Below the pieces are notes generated by a model, which made no database searches, was not told the DNA's origin, and was given only the letters and a program-made list of their open reading frames with translations. Below, in pieces: positions 33,340 through 43,406 of a stretch of 64,000 bases of DNA; the stretch's first letter is position 1, and each line of letters begins with the position of its first letter. A program made the position numbers and the translations under genes. Origin of the DNA: Bradyrhizobium diazoefficiens (GTDB taxonomy: Bacteria; Pseudomonadota; Alphaproteobacteria; Rhizobiales; Xanthobacteraceae); contig NZ_CP067101.1 in NCBI RefSeq assembly GCF_016616425.1, positions 4,030,001 to 4,094,000 of the forward strand. Direction: 5' to 3'.

Positions 33340-36300
33340 CTACGCCGCCTTCTTGCTCTGCGCGAGTTGCGCCAGCTGCCGCAAGATCTCGGTGGTGCCG
33401 GCGAGGCGCTCTTCCGGGGTCTCCCAGTCCTGCAGGAACACCACCTTCATGTCGGGCCGCACCTTGGCGGCCTGGCCGTAGCTGCGGATGAACGACACCA
33501 GGCGGTCGGGATGGGCGAAGGAATTGTCGCGGAAGACGATGACGGCGCCCTTCGGGCCGGCGTCGATCTTCTCGACATTGGCCCGGCGGCAGAACGCCTT
33601 GATCGCGGCGACCTTGAACAGATAGCGCACCTCGTCCGGCAGCACGCCGAAGCGGTCGCGCATCTCGGCGCCAAAATTCTCGATCTCCTCCTCGGTGTCG
33701 AGATCGGCGAGGCGCCGGTACAGCGACAGCCGTACCGAGAGGTCGCCGACATAGTCCTCGGGAATGAGCACGGGCATGCCGATCGTGATCGACGGCGACC
33801 AGCGGTCGGCGGCGGGTTCGGAGACGCCGGCCTTGAGGTTGACGATCGCCTCCTCCAGCATCGACTGATAAAGCTCGAAGCCGACCTCCTTGATGTGGCC
33901 GGACTGCTCCTCGCCGAGCAGATTGCCGGCGCCGCGGATGTCGAGGTCGTGGGAGGCGAGCTGAAAGCCGGCGCCCAGCGTCTCCAGCGATTGCAGCACG
34001 GTGAGCCGGCGCTCGGCCTGCGCGGTGATCTTCTGCTGCGCCGGCAGCGTGAACAGCGCGTACGCCCGCAGCTTGGAACGGCCGACGCGGCCGCGGAGCT
34101 GATAGAGCTGGGCGAGGCCGAACATGTCGGCGCGATGCACGATCAGCGTGTTGGCATTGGGAATGTCGAGGCCGGACTCGACGATCGTAGTGGACAGCAG
34201 GATGTCGAACTTGCCGTCGTAGAACGCGGTCATGATGTCCTCGATCACGGCGGGCGGCATCTGGCCGTGCGCCACCGCGACCTTCATCTCCGGCACGTTC
34301 TTGTCGAGGAAGTCCTTGACCTCGGCGAGGTCGTCGATGCGCGGCACCACGTAGAACGCCTGCCCGCCGCGATAGCGTTCGCGCAACAAGGCCTCGCGGA
34401 TCATCAGCGGATCATGCGGGGCGACGAAGGTCCGCACCGCCAGCCGATCGACCGGGGGCGAGGCAATGATCGAGAGCTCGCGGACGCCGGTGAGTGCCAA
34501 TTGCAGCGTGCGCGGGATCGGCGTCGCCGACAGCGTCAGCACGTGCACCTCGGACCGAAGCGCCTTCAGCCGCTCCTTGTGGGTCACGCCAAAGTGCTGC
34601 TCCTCGTCGACGATCACGAGGCCGAGGTCGCGGAATTTGATCGCCTTGCCGAGCAGTGCATGGGTGCCGACGACGATGTCGACCGAGCCGTCGGCGAGCC
34701 CCTTCTTGACCTGGTTGAGCTCCTTGGTCGCGACCAGGCGCGAGGCCTGCGCCACGTTGACCGGGAAGCCCTTGAAGCGCTCGGCGAAGGTCTTGGCGTG
34801 CTGACGCGCCAGCAGCGTGGTCGGCACCACGACCGCGACCTGCTTGCCCTCGAGCGCCACGGCAAACGCGGCCCGCAAGGCCACCTCGGTCTTGCCGAAA
34901 CCGACGTCGCCGCAGATCAGCCGGTCCATCGGGCGGCCGAGTTCGAGGTCCTTCAGCGTGGATTCGATGGCGCCGAGCTGGTCCTCGGTCTCGTCATAGG
35001 GGAAGCGTGCACAGAACTCGTCGTAGAGGCCGGGCTGCACCAGGAGCTTGGGCGCCTCGTGCAGATGGCGCGCTGCGGCAATCTTGATCAATTCGCCCGC
35101 GATCTCGCGGATACGGTTCTTGAGTTTCGCCTTGCGGGTCTGCCAGCCGCCTCCTCCCAGACGATCCAGCTCGACCGTGGTCTGGTCGGAGCCGTAGCGC
35201 GAGAGCAGCTCGATGTTCTCGACCGGCAGGAACAGTTTTGTTTCGGCGGCATAGTGCAGCTCGAGGCAGTCATGCGGTGCGCCGGCAACGTCCAGCGTCT
35301 GCAGGCCGACGAAGCGGCCGATGCCGTGGTCGACGTGGACGACGATATCGCCGGCGGCCAGGCTCGTCACCTCCGAGATGAAATTGTCGAGCTTGCGGCT
35401 GGCCTTGCGCGGCCGCACCAGGCGGTCGCCGAGGATGTCCTGCTCGCTGATAACAGCGATCTCGTCGGTCTCGAAACCGCTCTCGAGGCCGAGCACCGCG
35501 AGCATGGTCTCGTTGCGCGGGGTCGCCTGCACTGTCCGCCAGCTGTTGACGCTGGTGGTATGGGCCAGCTTGTGGTCGCGCAGCATCGAATTCATGCGGT
35601 CGCGCGAGCCTTCGCTCCAGAGCGCGATCAGGACCTTCTTGCGCTGGGCGTGCAGCGCCATGACATGGCTGACCACGGATTCGAACACGTTGACCGTGGT
35701 GTCGTTGCGCTCCGGCGCGAAGTCGCGGCCCTTGCGTGCACCGGCGTCGATGACACTCGTCCCGTCAGGTGGAACCGAAAACTGCGTCAACCGCACCAGC
35801 GGCATGTCGCTCTCGCGCTTGCTCCACTCCTCGTCGGTGAGATAAAGCCGATCCGGCGGCAGCGGTTTGTAGATCGCGCCGCCGCCCGGATGCTCCATCG
35901 CATCGCGGCGGGCCTCGTAATAGTCGAGGATCTGCTTGAAGCGCTCGCGCACGGCGTCCTCGGCCTGCGGCTCGATCGCGATCGGAGCGCCTTGCAGATA
36001 GTCGAACAGCGTGTCCATCCGGTCCTGGAACAGCGGCAGCCAGTGCTCCATGCCTGGATGGCGGCGGCCTTCGCTGACGGCTTCATACAGCGCATCATCG
36101 CGCTCGGGCGCACCGAACTCGGCGACATAGCCCATGCGGAAACGGCGGATCGTGTCGGTGACGAGCTGGAATTCCGAGATCGGCACCAGGTCGAGCGAGC
36201 GCATGTCGAGCAGCGTGCGCTGGGTCTCGGCGTCGAAGGAGCGGATCGATTCCAGGCTGTCGCCGAAGAAGTCGAAGCGGACCGGCTGATCGAGACCGGC

Positions 36301-36858
36301 CGGAAACAGGTCGAGAATGCCGCCGCGCACGGCGTATTCGCCGGGCTCGCGTACGGTCGAGGAGCGGTTGTAGCCGTTGTGCTCAAGCCAGGCGACGATG
36401 GTGTCCATCGGCACGACGTTGCCGGGGGCGACCGACAGCGCCTGCGCCGCGACGAGCTCGCGCGCGGGCACGCGCTGCACGATCGCGTTCACCGTCGTCA
36501 GCACGATTAGGGGCTTGTCGCTGCCGGCCAGGGACGCAAGCCGCGCCAATGTCGTCAGACGTTGCGCCAGGACGCCGCCATGCGGCGAGACGCGATCATA
36601 GGGCTGGCAATCCCACGCCGGGAAGGTCAGCACCGGCAGATCGGGGGCGAAGAACTGCAGCGCGCGTTCGAGCTGCTGCATTCGTGGACCGTCGCGGCAG
36701 ACGACGGCAAGGCTGACGGCCGGCTTCTTTGGCCGTGCCGCGATGGCCCGGGCGAGATCGGAGATGACGAGGCCTTCGGCGCCTTCCGCGACATTGGCAA
36801 GCGTCACCGCTCGGCCGGGTGCGAGCAGCTCGGCCGGAGATTTCATCCCCTGTTTCAT
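33340..36858 (-). CDS. mfd: Transcription-repair coupling factor Mfd
   Basis: A 1172-residue translocase with the full Mfd layout: UvrB-homology region, CarD-like RNA-polymerase-interaction domain (GDIVVHVDHGIGRFVGLQTL near residue 505), RecG-like motor (Walker A GDVGFGKTEVALRAA near residue 648, DEEQHFG) and C-terminal TRCF regulatory domain. It removes stalled RNA polymerase at lesions and recruits UvrA. The ATG overlaps the sdhE stop by four bases. A second, divergent Mfd-like gene is present at 58655-61882. Confidence 0.97.
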   Translation of the reverse strand: MKQGMKSPAELLAPGRAVTLANVAEGAEGLVISDLARAIAARPKKPAVSLAVVCRDGPRMQQLERALQFFAPDLPVLTFPAWDCQPYDRVSPHGGVLAQRLTTLARLASLAGSDKPLIVLTTVNAIVQRVPARELVAAQALSVAPGNVVPMDTIVAWLEHNGYNRSSTVREPGEYAVRGGILDLFPAGLDQPVRFDFFGDSLESIRSFDAETQRTLLDMRSLDLVPISEFQLVTDTIRRFRMGYVAEFGAPERDDALYEAVSEGRRHPGMEHWLPLFQDRMDTLFDYLQGAPIAIEPQAEDAVRERFKQILDYYEARRDAMEHPGGGAIYKPLPPDRLYLTDEEWSKRESDMPLVRLTQFSVPPDGTSVIDAGARKGRDFAPERNDTTVNVFESVVSHVMALHAQRKKVLIALWSEGSRDRMNSMLRDHKLAHTTSVNSWRTVQATPRNETMLAVLGLESGFETDEIAVISEQDILGDRLVRPRKASRKLDNFISEVTSLAAGDIVVHVDHGIGRFVGLQTLDVAGAPHDCLELHYAAETKLFLPVENIELLSRYGSDQTTVELDRLGGGGWQTRKAKLKNRIREIAGELIKIAAARHLHEAPKLLVQPGLYDEFCARFPYDETEDQLGAIESTLKDLELGRPMDRLICGDVGFGKTEVALRAAFAVALEGKQVAVVVPTTLLARQHAKTFAERFKGFPVNVAQASRLVATKELNQVKKGLADGSVDIVVGTHALLGKAIKFRDLGLVIVDEEQHFGVTHKERLKALRSEVHVLTLSATPIPRTLQLALTGVRELSIIASPPVDRLAVRTFVAPHDPLMIREALLRERYRGGQAFYVVPRIDDLAEVKDFLDKNVPEMKVAVAHGQMPPAVIEDIMTAFYDGKFDILLSTTIVESGLDIPNANTLIVHRADMFGLAQLYQLRGRVGRSKLRAYALFTLPAQQKITAQAERRLTVLQSLETLGAGFQLASHDLDIRGAGNLLGEEQSGHIKEVGFELYQSMLEEAIVNLKAGVSEPAADRWSPSITIGMPVLIPEDYVGDLSVRLSLYRRLADLDTEEEIENFGAEMRDRFGVLPDEVRYLFKVAAIKAFCRRANVEKIDAGPKGAVIVFRDNSFAHPDRLVSFIRSYGQAAKVRPDMKVVFLQDWETPEERLAGTTEILRQLAQLAQSKKAA

Positions 36859-37145
36859 GCGCTGCCGTCCGCGATCGGAAAGGCCTTGATGCGGGCAAAC
36901 AGCGCGCCGGTGACATCAGCCGACAGCACCATGTCGCCGGTGATGGCGGCATAGAGATCGGGATCGTTGACCTCGAGCAGGCGCTCGAGCTCGCCGAGTT
37001 CGGCGTCGGACAGGTTGCCGATCTCGGCGTCCGCAAAGCGGCCCAGGATCAGGTCCATCTCGCGCGTGCCGCGGTGCCAGCAGCGGAACAGCAGCCGCTT
37101 GCGGCGCTGATCGAGCCCGCTGCTCGATCGTGTCGTCCCCGTCAT
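36855..37145 (-). CDS. sdhE: FAD assembly factor SdhE
   Basis: A 96-residue helical protein of the SdhE/YgfY family with the conserved RGxxE motif (HRGTREMDLILGRFA near residue 24). It helps attach FAD covalently to succinate dehydrogenase. The stop overlaps the mfd start (ATGA), and the recG gene is divergent 253 bp away. The recG-sdhE-mfd arrangement is common in Rhizobiales. Confidence 0.93.
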   Translation of the reverse strand: MTGTTRSSSGLDQRRKRLLFRCWHRGTREMDLILGRFADAEIGNLSDAELGELERLLEVNDPDLYAAITGDMVLSADVTGALFARIKAFPIADGSA

Positions 37146-37253
37146 GTCTCAAATCCAGTCAAACGCAGAAAGCCCGGACGTGCCGGGCCGGGGTGATATA
37201 GCCACTCGATGTGGCCGTGTCAGCCCTTTGTTGCGACAGACCGCCTATGTGCT

Positions 37254-37372
37254 CGTCATGGCCGGGCTCGTCCCGCCTGCGCGGCCGAAGCCGCTTCGGC
37301 GAGGCGAAGGCCCGGCCATCCACGTCGGGCTGAAAAAAGACGTGGATGCCCGGCATAAAGCCGGGCATGACG
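37254..37372. repeat. Dispersed palindromic repeat, CGTCATGGCCGGG family
   Basis: The 119-bp element begins CGTCATGGCCGGG and ends GCCGGGCATGACG, with internal arms CATCCACGTC/GACGTGGATG and a CCCGGC pair. It fills most of the divergent region between sdhE and recG and ends 26 bp before the recG ATG, so recG's promoter must lie inside or beyond it. Confidence 0.6.
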
Positions 37373-37398
37373 GCGAGGAACAACCTTAGATTCCACCA

Positions 37399-39507
37399 AT
37401 GCGCCCCAGCCTGCTCAATCCGCTGTTTGCTTCCGTGACCAGCCTGCCCGGCGTCGGTCCGAAGCAGGACAAGCTGCTGCAGTATTTGCTCGGCCGCAAC
37501 GAGACGCCGCGGTTGGTCGATCTGCTGCTGCATTTGCCAAGCCAGGTGATCGACCGCCGCGCGCGGCCGAAAATCCGCGACGCCGTCCAGGGAACCATGG
37601 TGACGCTTGAGGTGACCGTCGACCGCCATCGCCCGCCCCCGCCGCGCAATTCGCGTGCGCCGTATCTCGTGTATGCCAGCGACGATACCGGCGACGTCGT
37701 GCTGACCTTCTTCCGCGCCAAGCCAGGCTATGTCGAAAAACTGCTGCCTCTTGGCGAGAAGCGCTACGTCTCCGGCACGCTGCAGATGTACGACGGCATC
37801 CCGCAGATCGTGCATCCCGACCGCGTGCTGGACGAGGAGGCGATCTCGAAGCTCTCCGGCATCGATCCCGTTTATCCCTTGACCGAGGGCCTCGCACTCG
37901 GCTCGCTCCGCCGCGCGATCGGGCAGGCGCTGCAGAAGCTGCCGGCTCTGCCGGAATGGATCAGCCCGGAGGTGATGCGGCGCTGCAATTTCCCTGCGAT
38001 CACCGAGGCGCTCAACCGCGTGCACCAACCGGTCGAGCTCACTGACATCCTGCCCGACCATCCGTTCTGGTCGCGCCTCGCCTTCGACGAGCTTTTGGCC
38101 GGTCAGCTCGCGCTGGCCCTGATCCGTGCAAAGCTACGCCGCCCCGCCGGCGTCCGCAACGCCGGCGACGGAAACCTGCGCAGCAGGATCATCGACGCGC
38201 TGCCCTACGCGCTCACGCCCTCGCAGCAAAGCGCCGCCGCGGCCATCGCCGACGATCTGCAGCAGCCCGTGCGCATGCTGCGCCTGCTCCAGGGCGACGT
38301 CGGCTCCGGCAAGACCGTGGTGGCGCTGCTCGCTGCCGCCGCCGTCGCCGAGGTCGGCAAGCAGGCCGCGCTGATGGCGCCGACCGAGATCCTGGCGCGC
38401 CAGCACATCAAAACCATCGCCCCGCTCGCCGAGCGCGCCGGCGTGCGCGTCGCGATCCTCACCGGCCGCGAAAAAGGCAAGGAGCGGCGCGAACTGCTGG
38501 CGCAACTCGAAGCCGGCGAGATCGACCTGCTCGTCGGCACCCACGCGCTGATCCAGGACGACGTGATCTTTAGGGATCTCGCGCTCGCCATTGTCGACGA
38601 GCAGCACCGCTTTGGCGTGCGCGAGCGCCTCGCGCTGACCTCCAAGGGTGAAGCCGTTGACGTGCTGGTGTTGAGCGCCACGCCGATCCCGCGCACGCTG
38701 GTTCTGACCTATTTCGGCGACATGGACATCAGCGAGCTCCGAGAAAAGCCCGCCGGCCGCCAGCCGATCGACACCCGCGCCGTGCCGATGAGCCGGATCG
38801 AGGAGGTCATGGAGGGCGTCGGCCGTGCAATCCAGTCCGGAAAGCTGGTCTACTGGATCTGTCCGCTGGTCGAGGAATCCGAGGCGGAGGGCACCGAGCA
38901 CCTCACCAACGCGACCAAGCGTTTCGAAAGCCTGCAGAAGCGGTTCGGCGACCGCGTCGGCCTCGTGCACGGCCAGATGAAGGGCACCGAGAAGGACCAA
39001 GTGATGGGCCAGTTCGCCGCCCACGAGATCGGCCTCCTGGTCGCGACCACCGTGGTCGAGGTCGGTGTCGACGTGCCGGCGGCGACCATTATGGTGATCG
39101 AGAATGCAGAACGCTTTGGCCTCGCCCAGCTGCATCAGCTCCGCGGCCGCATCGGGCGCGGCTCGGAAGCCTCGACCTGCCTGCTGCTCTACGCCGAGCC
39201 GCTCGGCGAGATGTCGAAGGCGCGGCTGAAGGTGATCCGCGAGACCACCGACGGTTTCCGCATCGCCGAGGAAGACCTGAAGCTGCGCGGCGAAGGCGAC
39301 GTGCTGGGCGTGCGCCAGAGCGGACTGCCCGGCTACCGCATCGCGCGCTCGGAGGTCCACGGCCAGCTCATCACGCAGGCCAGAGACGAGGCGCTGCGCA
39401 TCCTGAAGGATAATCCGAAGCTGAAGGGCGAGCGCGGCGAGGCGCTGCGTTGCCTGCTGTATCTCTACGAGCGGGACGAGGCGATCCCGCTGATCGGGGC
39501 GGGTTAG
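37399..39507 (+). CDS. recG: ATP-dependent DNA helicase RecG
   Basis: A 702-residue superfamily-2 helicase. The N-terminal wedge (OB-fold) domain covers about residues 60-160. Walker A is GDVGSGKTVVALLA (about residue 298), the DEAH-type box reads DEQHRFG, and SATPIPRTL follows, with the family ending in LRCLLYLYERDEA. RecG remodels stalled forks and Holliday junctions. It is divergent from sdhE-mfd. Confidence 0.96.
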   Translation: MRPSLLNPLFASVTSLPGVGPKQDKLLQYLLGRNETPRLVDLLLHLPSQVIDRRARPKIRDAVQGTMVTLEVTVDRHRPPPPRNSRAPYLVYASDDTGDVVLTFFRAKPGYVEKLLPLGEKRYVSGTLQMYDGIPQIVHPDRVLDEEAISKLSGIDPVYPLTEGLALGSLRRAIGQALQKLPALPEWISPEVMRRCNFPAITEALNRVHQPVELTDILPDHPFWSRLAFDELLAGQLALALIRAKLRRPAGVRNAGDGNLRSRIIDALPYALTPSQQSAAAAIADDLQQPVRMLRLLQGDVGSGKTVVALLAAAAVAEVGKQAALMAPTEILARQHIKTIAPLAERAGVRVAILTGREKGKERRELLAQLEAGEIDLLVGTHALIQDDVIFRDLALAIVDEQHRFGVRERLALTSKGEAVDVLVLSATPIPRTLVLTYFGDMDISELREKPAGRQPIDTRAVPMSRIEEVMEGVGRAIQSGKLVYWICPLVEESEAEGTEHLTNATKRFESLQKRFGDRVGLVHGQMKGTEKDQVMGQFAAHEIGLLVATTVVEVGVDVPAATIMVIENAERFGLAQLHQLRGRIGRGSEASTCLLLYAEPLGEMSKARLKVIRETTDGFRIAEEDLKLRGEGDVLGVRQSGLPGYRIARSEVHGQLITQARDEALRILKDNPKLKGERGEALRCLLYLYERDEAIPLIGAG

Positions 39508-39586
39508 GGCTTGGATGCAGCCTCACCGTTATGGGCAGGGCTATCGCATATTGCATTTTGGCTTGATTGCCGCTGCGACAGAGGTG

Positions 39587-39718
39587 GGCTCCCTCTCCCG
39601 CTTGCGGGAGAGGGTTGGGGAGAGGGTTTCTTCAGCAATGGGACAATCCCCAAGAGGAGAAAGCCCTCACCCGCGCCTTCGGCGCGACCTCTCCCGCAAG
39701 CGGGAGAGGTGAACAAGC
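39587..39718. repeat. Dispersed palindromic repeat, CTCTCCCGC family
   Basis: It contains CCCTCTCCCGCTTGCGGGAG and, inverted, CTCTCCCGCAAGCGGGAGAG, each itself a hairpin, separated by about 70 bp with GGGTTGGGGAGAGGG and CCCTCACCCGCGCC. It lies between the convergent recG and oxidoreductase pseudogene and probably ends transcription from both sides. Confidence 0.65.
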
Positions 39719-39752
39719 CGCGGCAATCGATTCAACCTAAAGCCATTCCGCT

Positions 39753-40623
39753 TTAGGTCTTCTTCCGCGCGATCCCCGCAGCGAATGCCTTCATCAGCTC
39801 CGCATCCACTGCCTCTCCCTTCGCATCCTCGGCGAGATGCTCGAACCACTTCGCGAACCCCTCATAGATTTGGCTGGCGGGATGGTCGTGCCCTAGGAAA
39901 CCTGAAATCTCCCGCATCTCCGCGACCCAGCGATACGCCTTTGGAATCATGTCCGGCAGTGCGACCTCGAGCCGGGCCAGGATCGCCGGCTGGCTCAGTG
40001 CCAGTTCGTCGCGTAGCGCATCCGCCGCGCCCGCTTTCGTCGCTGCGACCACCATGGCCGAGCCGATGCCGGCGAGGCCCTTGACGATTCCGGCATAAGA
40101 CATTTTCAAAGCCGATGCCGCGCCGACCGGGCCTCCGACAATCCGCACGTCGAGGCCGAGCTCCTTCAGCACCGCGACGTCCTTGGCGTGCTCGCCGGAC
40201 ATGTAGAAGGCCGGGCTCTTGCCGCCAACCTGCGGCGGGGAAGCCGATGATGCCGGCATCGACGAACGGGGCCTGCGCCGAGGCGATGATCTCCTCGATC
40301 CCAAGCACGGTGTCGACATTGACGGCGTTGCAATCGACCACGACCGGCTTCTTCGCGCGCCTGACGATGAGCGCCGCCAGCCGCTCGGCCAGGGCAACGG
40401 CCTCGCCCGGCGGCACGATCGAGAGGATGATGTCGGCCTCCGCTATCGCATCGTCTTCGGCGCCGATCATGCCGGCATCCGCAGCGCGCTTCAGCGTCGC
40501 CTCGCTCCGCCCCTTCAGGGACGTCAGCACCCGTGCGCCATGCTCGCCGAGGCGTCGGGCGACGGCGCTGCCCATGGCGCCGGGCGCGAGGATCGCAATG
40601 GTCTTTGACGTCGTCCTGGACAT
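39753..40623 (-). pseudogene. NAD(P)-dependent oxidoreductase (6-phosphogluconate dehydrogenase-like/DUF1932), frameshifted
   Basis: The N-terminal part starts at ATG 40623 (MSRTTSKTIAILAPGAMGSA, a Rossmann GxGxxG-type loop) and runs in frame to GIIGFP. The C-terminal part (VGGKSPAFYMSG, then SYAGIVKGLAGIGSAM and the DUF1932 region) continues in the next frame to 39753. The shift is at a run of four G (40237-40240; CCCC in the coding strand), and removing one base restores GFPPQVGGKSP. The protein would then be about 289 residues, an intact beta-hydroxyacid dehydrogenase relative. It could be a true inactivation or a sequencing error in a homopolymer. Confidence 0.85.
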
Positions 40624-40727
40624 CGTGCACTCCCGGTCGAACTCTGAGCGAGGCGCTCGGATCAACCGGAGATTAGCAGAGGACGGGAACGCCTGCGTGA
40701 ACGCGGCCATCCCGCACGGGAATGGCC

Positions 40728-41495
40728 CTACTCCACCTTCGCAGGCTCGGGCTGAAGCGCCGACGCATTGGCGATGCGCGCGGCATTCGCCATTCCCGCG
40801 AGCGCCGCGGCCTTTTTCGGATCGGGTGCCGAGCCCGGCTGCACCACGCCGGCCGACATGATCAGCGTCGCAGCGTCCTCGGCCGTGAGGTCGACCTCGA
40901 TGATCTTGCTCCTAGGGACATAGAAGAAGAAGCCGGTGGTCGGATTCGGCGAGCACGGCAGGAACACCGAGACGTGCTCTTCCCCCGGCAGGCTGCGCGC
41001 AATGTCCTCGTTCGGCGATTGCGAGATCAGCACGATCGACCACATGCCCGGCGACGGAAACTCGACCAGGCCCACTTTCCGGAAGCTCGAGCCCTTGCCC
41101 GAGAACAGCGTCTCGAACACCTGCTTCAGGCCGCGGTAGATGGCGCGCACGGCCGGGATCCGGCCGAGGAGGGTTTCTCCGACATCGACCAGCGTCCGGC
41201 CGATCAGATTGGCCGCGAGGAAGCCGACCAACGTCAGCGTGAAGAATGCGACAATTAGTCCCCAGCCGGGAACGCCATAGGGCAGATAGGTCTCGGGCCG
41301 ATAGGCCAGCGGCACGAACGGGCGCACGACCCCATCGACCCAGGTGACGAACCACCAGACCAGGTACAGGGTGATCGCGATCGGCCCCGTCACCACGAGA
41401 CCGGTCAGAAAATAACGGCGGAAGCGGCCTATCAACCCGGTATGCGGTTCCGGGACGGTATCAAGAGGCACAGGCGCGTCGTCACGGGGGGGCAT
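40728..41495 (-). CDS. DUF502 membrane protein
   Basis: A 255-residue protein with two transmembrane helices (about residues 28-50 and 75-97) and a soluble C-terminal region. Family signatures are LTGLVVTGPIAITLYLVWW, IPAVRAIYRGLKQVFET and LPCSPNPTTGFFFYVP. DUF502 proteins are widespread in Alphaproteobacteria and plants (LCV/COV1-like) and of unknown biochemical role. It lies 84 bp upstream of the glmS terminus on the same strand but is a separate gene. Confidence 0.88.
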   Translation of the reverse strand: MPPRDDAPVPLDTVPEPHTGLIGRFRRYFLTGLVVTGPIAITLYLVWWFVTWVDGVVRPFVPLAYRPETYLPYGVPGWGLIVAFFTLTLVGFLAANLIGRTLVDVGETLLGRIPAVRAIYRGLKQVFETLFSGKGSSFRKVGLVEFPSPGMWSIVLISQSPNEDIARSLPGEEHVSVFLPCSPNPTTGFFFYVPRSKIIEVDLTAEDAATLIMSAGVVQPGSAPDPKKAAALAGMANAARIANASALQPEPAKVE

Positions 41496-41579
41496 TCGGG
41501 TTCCAGGTCGGTCGCAGCATACAAGCTAGGGTCTTCTAGCAGGTTTTGGAAGACCGCGACCGATCGATATCCCTTCTGC

Positions 41580-43406
41580 CTATTCCACGGTCACCGATTT
41601 CGCGAGGTTGCGAGGCTGGTCGACGTCGGTGCCCATGACGACAGCCGTGTGATAGGCAAGCAACTGCACGGGGACGGCATAGACCATCGGTGTGAAGGCC
41701 GCCGCCATGTCCGGCATCACGATGGTGACGAGAGACTCGACGGTCGCCTCTTCCGCGCCCTTCATATCTGTCATCAGGATGATGTTGCCGCCGCGGGCGG
41801 CGACCTCCTGCATGTTGGAGACCGTCTTTTCGAACACCCGATCGTGGGGCGCGATGACGACGACCGGCATGGTCTCGTCGATCAGCGCGATCGGCCCGTG
41901 CTTGAGCTCGCCGGCGGCATAGCCCTCGGCGTGGATATAGGAAATCTCCTTCAGCTTCAGCGCGCCTTCGAGCGCGAGCGGGAAGCTGGTGCCACGGCCG
42001 AGATAGAGCACGTCGCGGGACTTGGCGATCCTGTGCGCGAGCTTTTCGATCTGCAGCTCGGTGGCGAGCGCATCCGCCATCAGGCGCGGAATCTCGACGA
42101 GGCCATGGACCAGCTTGGTCTCGTCCTCGTCGGACAATTGGCCTCTCGCCTTGCCGGCCGCGATCGCAAGATTTGCCAGCACCATGAGCTGACAGGTGAA
42201 GGCCTTGGTCGAGGCGACGCCGATCTCGGGGCCGGCCAGCGTTTGCAGCACGGTCTCGCTCTCGCGTGCGATGGTCGAGGTCGGCACGTTGACGACGGCG
42301 ACCGTGTGCACGCCTTGAGCCTTGGCATAACGCAGTGCCGCCAGGGTGTCGGCGGTCTCGCCGGACTGCGAGATGAAGATGGCAAGGTCGCCCTTGCGCA
42401 AGGGCGCCTCGCGGTAACGGAACTCGGAGGCGACATCGACCTCGACCGGCACGCGGGCAAAGCGCTCGAACCAGTATTTCGCGACAAAGCCGGCATAGCT
42501 CGCGGTGCCGCAGGCCGTGATGTTGATGCGCTGGATGTTGCTGAAGTCGAACGGAAGCTTGACCGGTAGGCAGACGCGCTCGGTCGCCATGTCGACGTAC
42601 CGCGCCAAGGTGTGGCCGACCACTTCCGGCTGCTCGTGGATCTCCTTCGCCATGAAGTGGCGGTAATTGGCCTTGTCGACCAGTGAGGTCGAGGCGGCGT
42701 GCCTGATCTTGTCGCGCTGGACCGTGTGGCCATCCCCGTCGAAAATCGTCGCGCTCTTGCGGGTCAGCACGACCCAGTCGCCGTCTTCGAGATAGCTGAT
42801 CGTGTCGGTGAACGGGCCGAGCGCGATGGCGTCGGAGCCGAGATACATCTCGCCGTCGCCGTAGCCGATCGCCAGCGGCGGCCCGTTGCGGGCCCCGATC
42901 ATCAGGTCGTCGTCGCCGGCGAAGATAAAACCAAGCGCAAAGGCGCCGCGCAGCCGCGCCAGCGCCAGCTTGACAGCTTCGACCGGCTTGTTGCCGCGCG
43001 TCAGCAAATCGTCGACAAGGTGCAGCACGATCTCGGTGTCGGTCTCGGTGTGGAACGCCGCGCCCTTCTTCTCGAGCTCTTCGCGCAGCTCACGGAAGTT
43101 CTCGATGATGCCGTTGTGGACCACGGCGACGCGCTCGGTCGCGTGCGGATGGGCGTTGTTGACGGTCGGCTTGCCATGGGTGGCCCAGCGGGTGTGGCCG
43201 ATGCCGGTCGTGCCCTTGAGCGGCTCGGCTTCCAGCCGCTTCTCCAGATTCTTCAGCTTGCCCTCGGCGCGGCGGCGCTCGATGTGCCTGCCTTCGAGCG
43301 TCGCGACGCCCGCGGAGTCGTAACCGCGATATTCAAGACGTTTGAGCGAATCCACCAGCTGCTCTGCAACCGGTTCGCGCCCGAGAATGCCGACAATCCC
43401 GCACAT
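41580..43406 (-). CDS. glmS: Glutamine--fructose-6-phosphate aminotransferase GlmS
   Basis: A 608-residue enzyme. The start is set at 43406 because GlmS needs Cys immediately after the initiator Met (MCGIVGILG): that Cys is the glutaminase nucleophile. The glutaminase domain covers residues 1-240; two SIS sugar-isomerase domains follow (SQSGETADTLAALRYAKAQG near residue 350; LGRGTSFPLALEGALKLKEI near residue 470), ending in PRNLAKSVTVE. It makes glucosamine-6-phosphate for peptidoglycan and lipopolysaccharide. No glmS ribozyme is visible in front. Confidence 0.96.
   Translation of the reverse strand: MCGIVGILGREPVAEQLVDSLKRLEYRGYDSAGVATLEGRHIERRRAEGKLKNLEKRLEAEPLKGTTGIGHTRWATHGKPTVNNAHPHATERVAVVHNGIIENFRELREELEKKGAAFHTETDTEIVLHLVDDLLTRGNKPVEAVKLALARLRGAFALGFIFAGDDDLMIGARNGPPLAIGYGDGEMYLGSDAIALGPFTDTISYLEDGDWVVLTRKSATIFDGDGHTVQRDKIRHAASTSLVDKANYRHFMAKEIHEQPEVVGHTLARYVDMATERVCLPVKLPFDFSNIQRINITACGTASYAGFVAKYWFERFARVPVEVDVASEFRYREAPLRKGDLAIFISQSGETADTLAALRYAKAQGVHTVAVVNVPTSTIARESETVLQTLAGPEIGVASTKAFTCQLMVLANLAIAAGKARGQLSDEDETKLVHGLVEIPRLMADALATELQIEKLAHRIAKSRDVLYLGRGTSFPLALEGALKLKEISYIHAEGYAAGELKHGPIALIDETMPVVVIAPHDRVFEKTVSNMQEVAARGGNIILMTDMKGAEEATVESLVTIVMPDMAAAFTPMVYAVPVQLLAYHTAVVMGTDVDQPRNLAKSVTVE

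Noticed and set aside
33169..36510. 1113-codon plus-strand frame
   Set aside because: Antisense shadow of mfd in a GC-rich genome; low-complexity composition and no family similarity.
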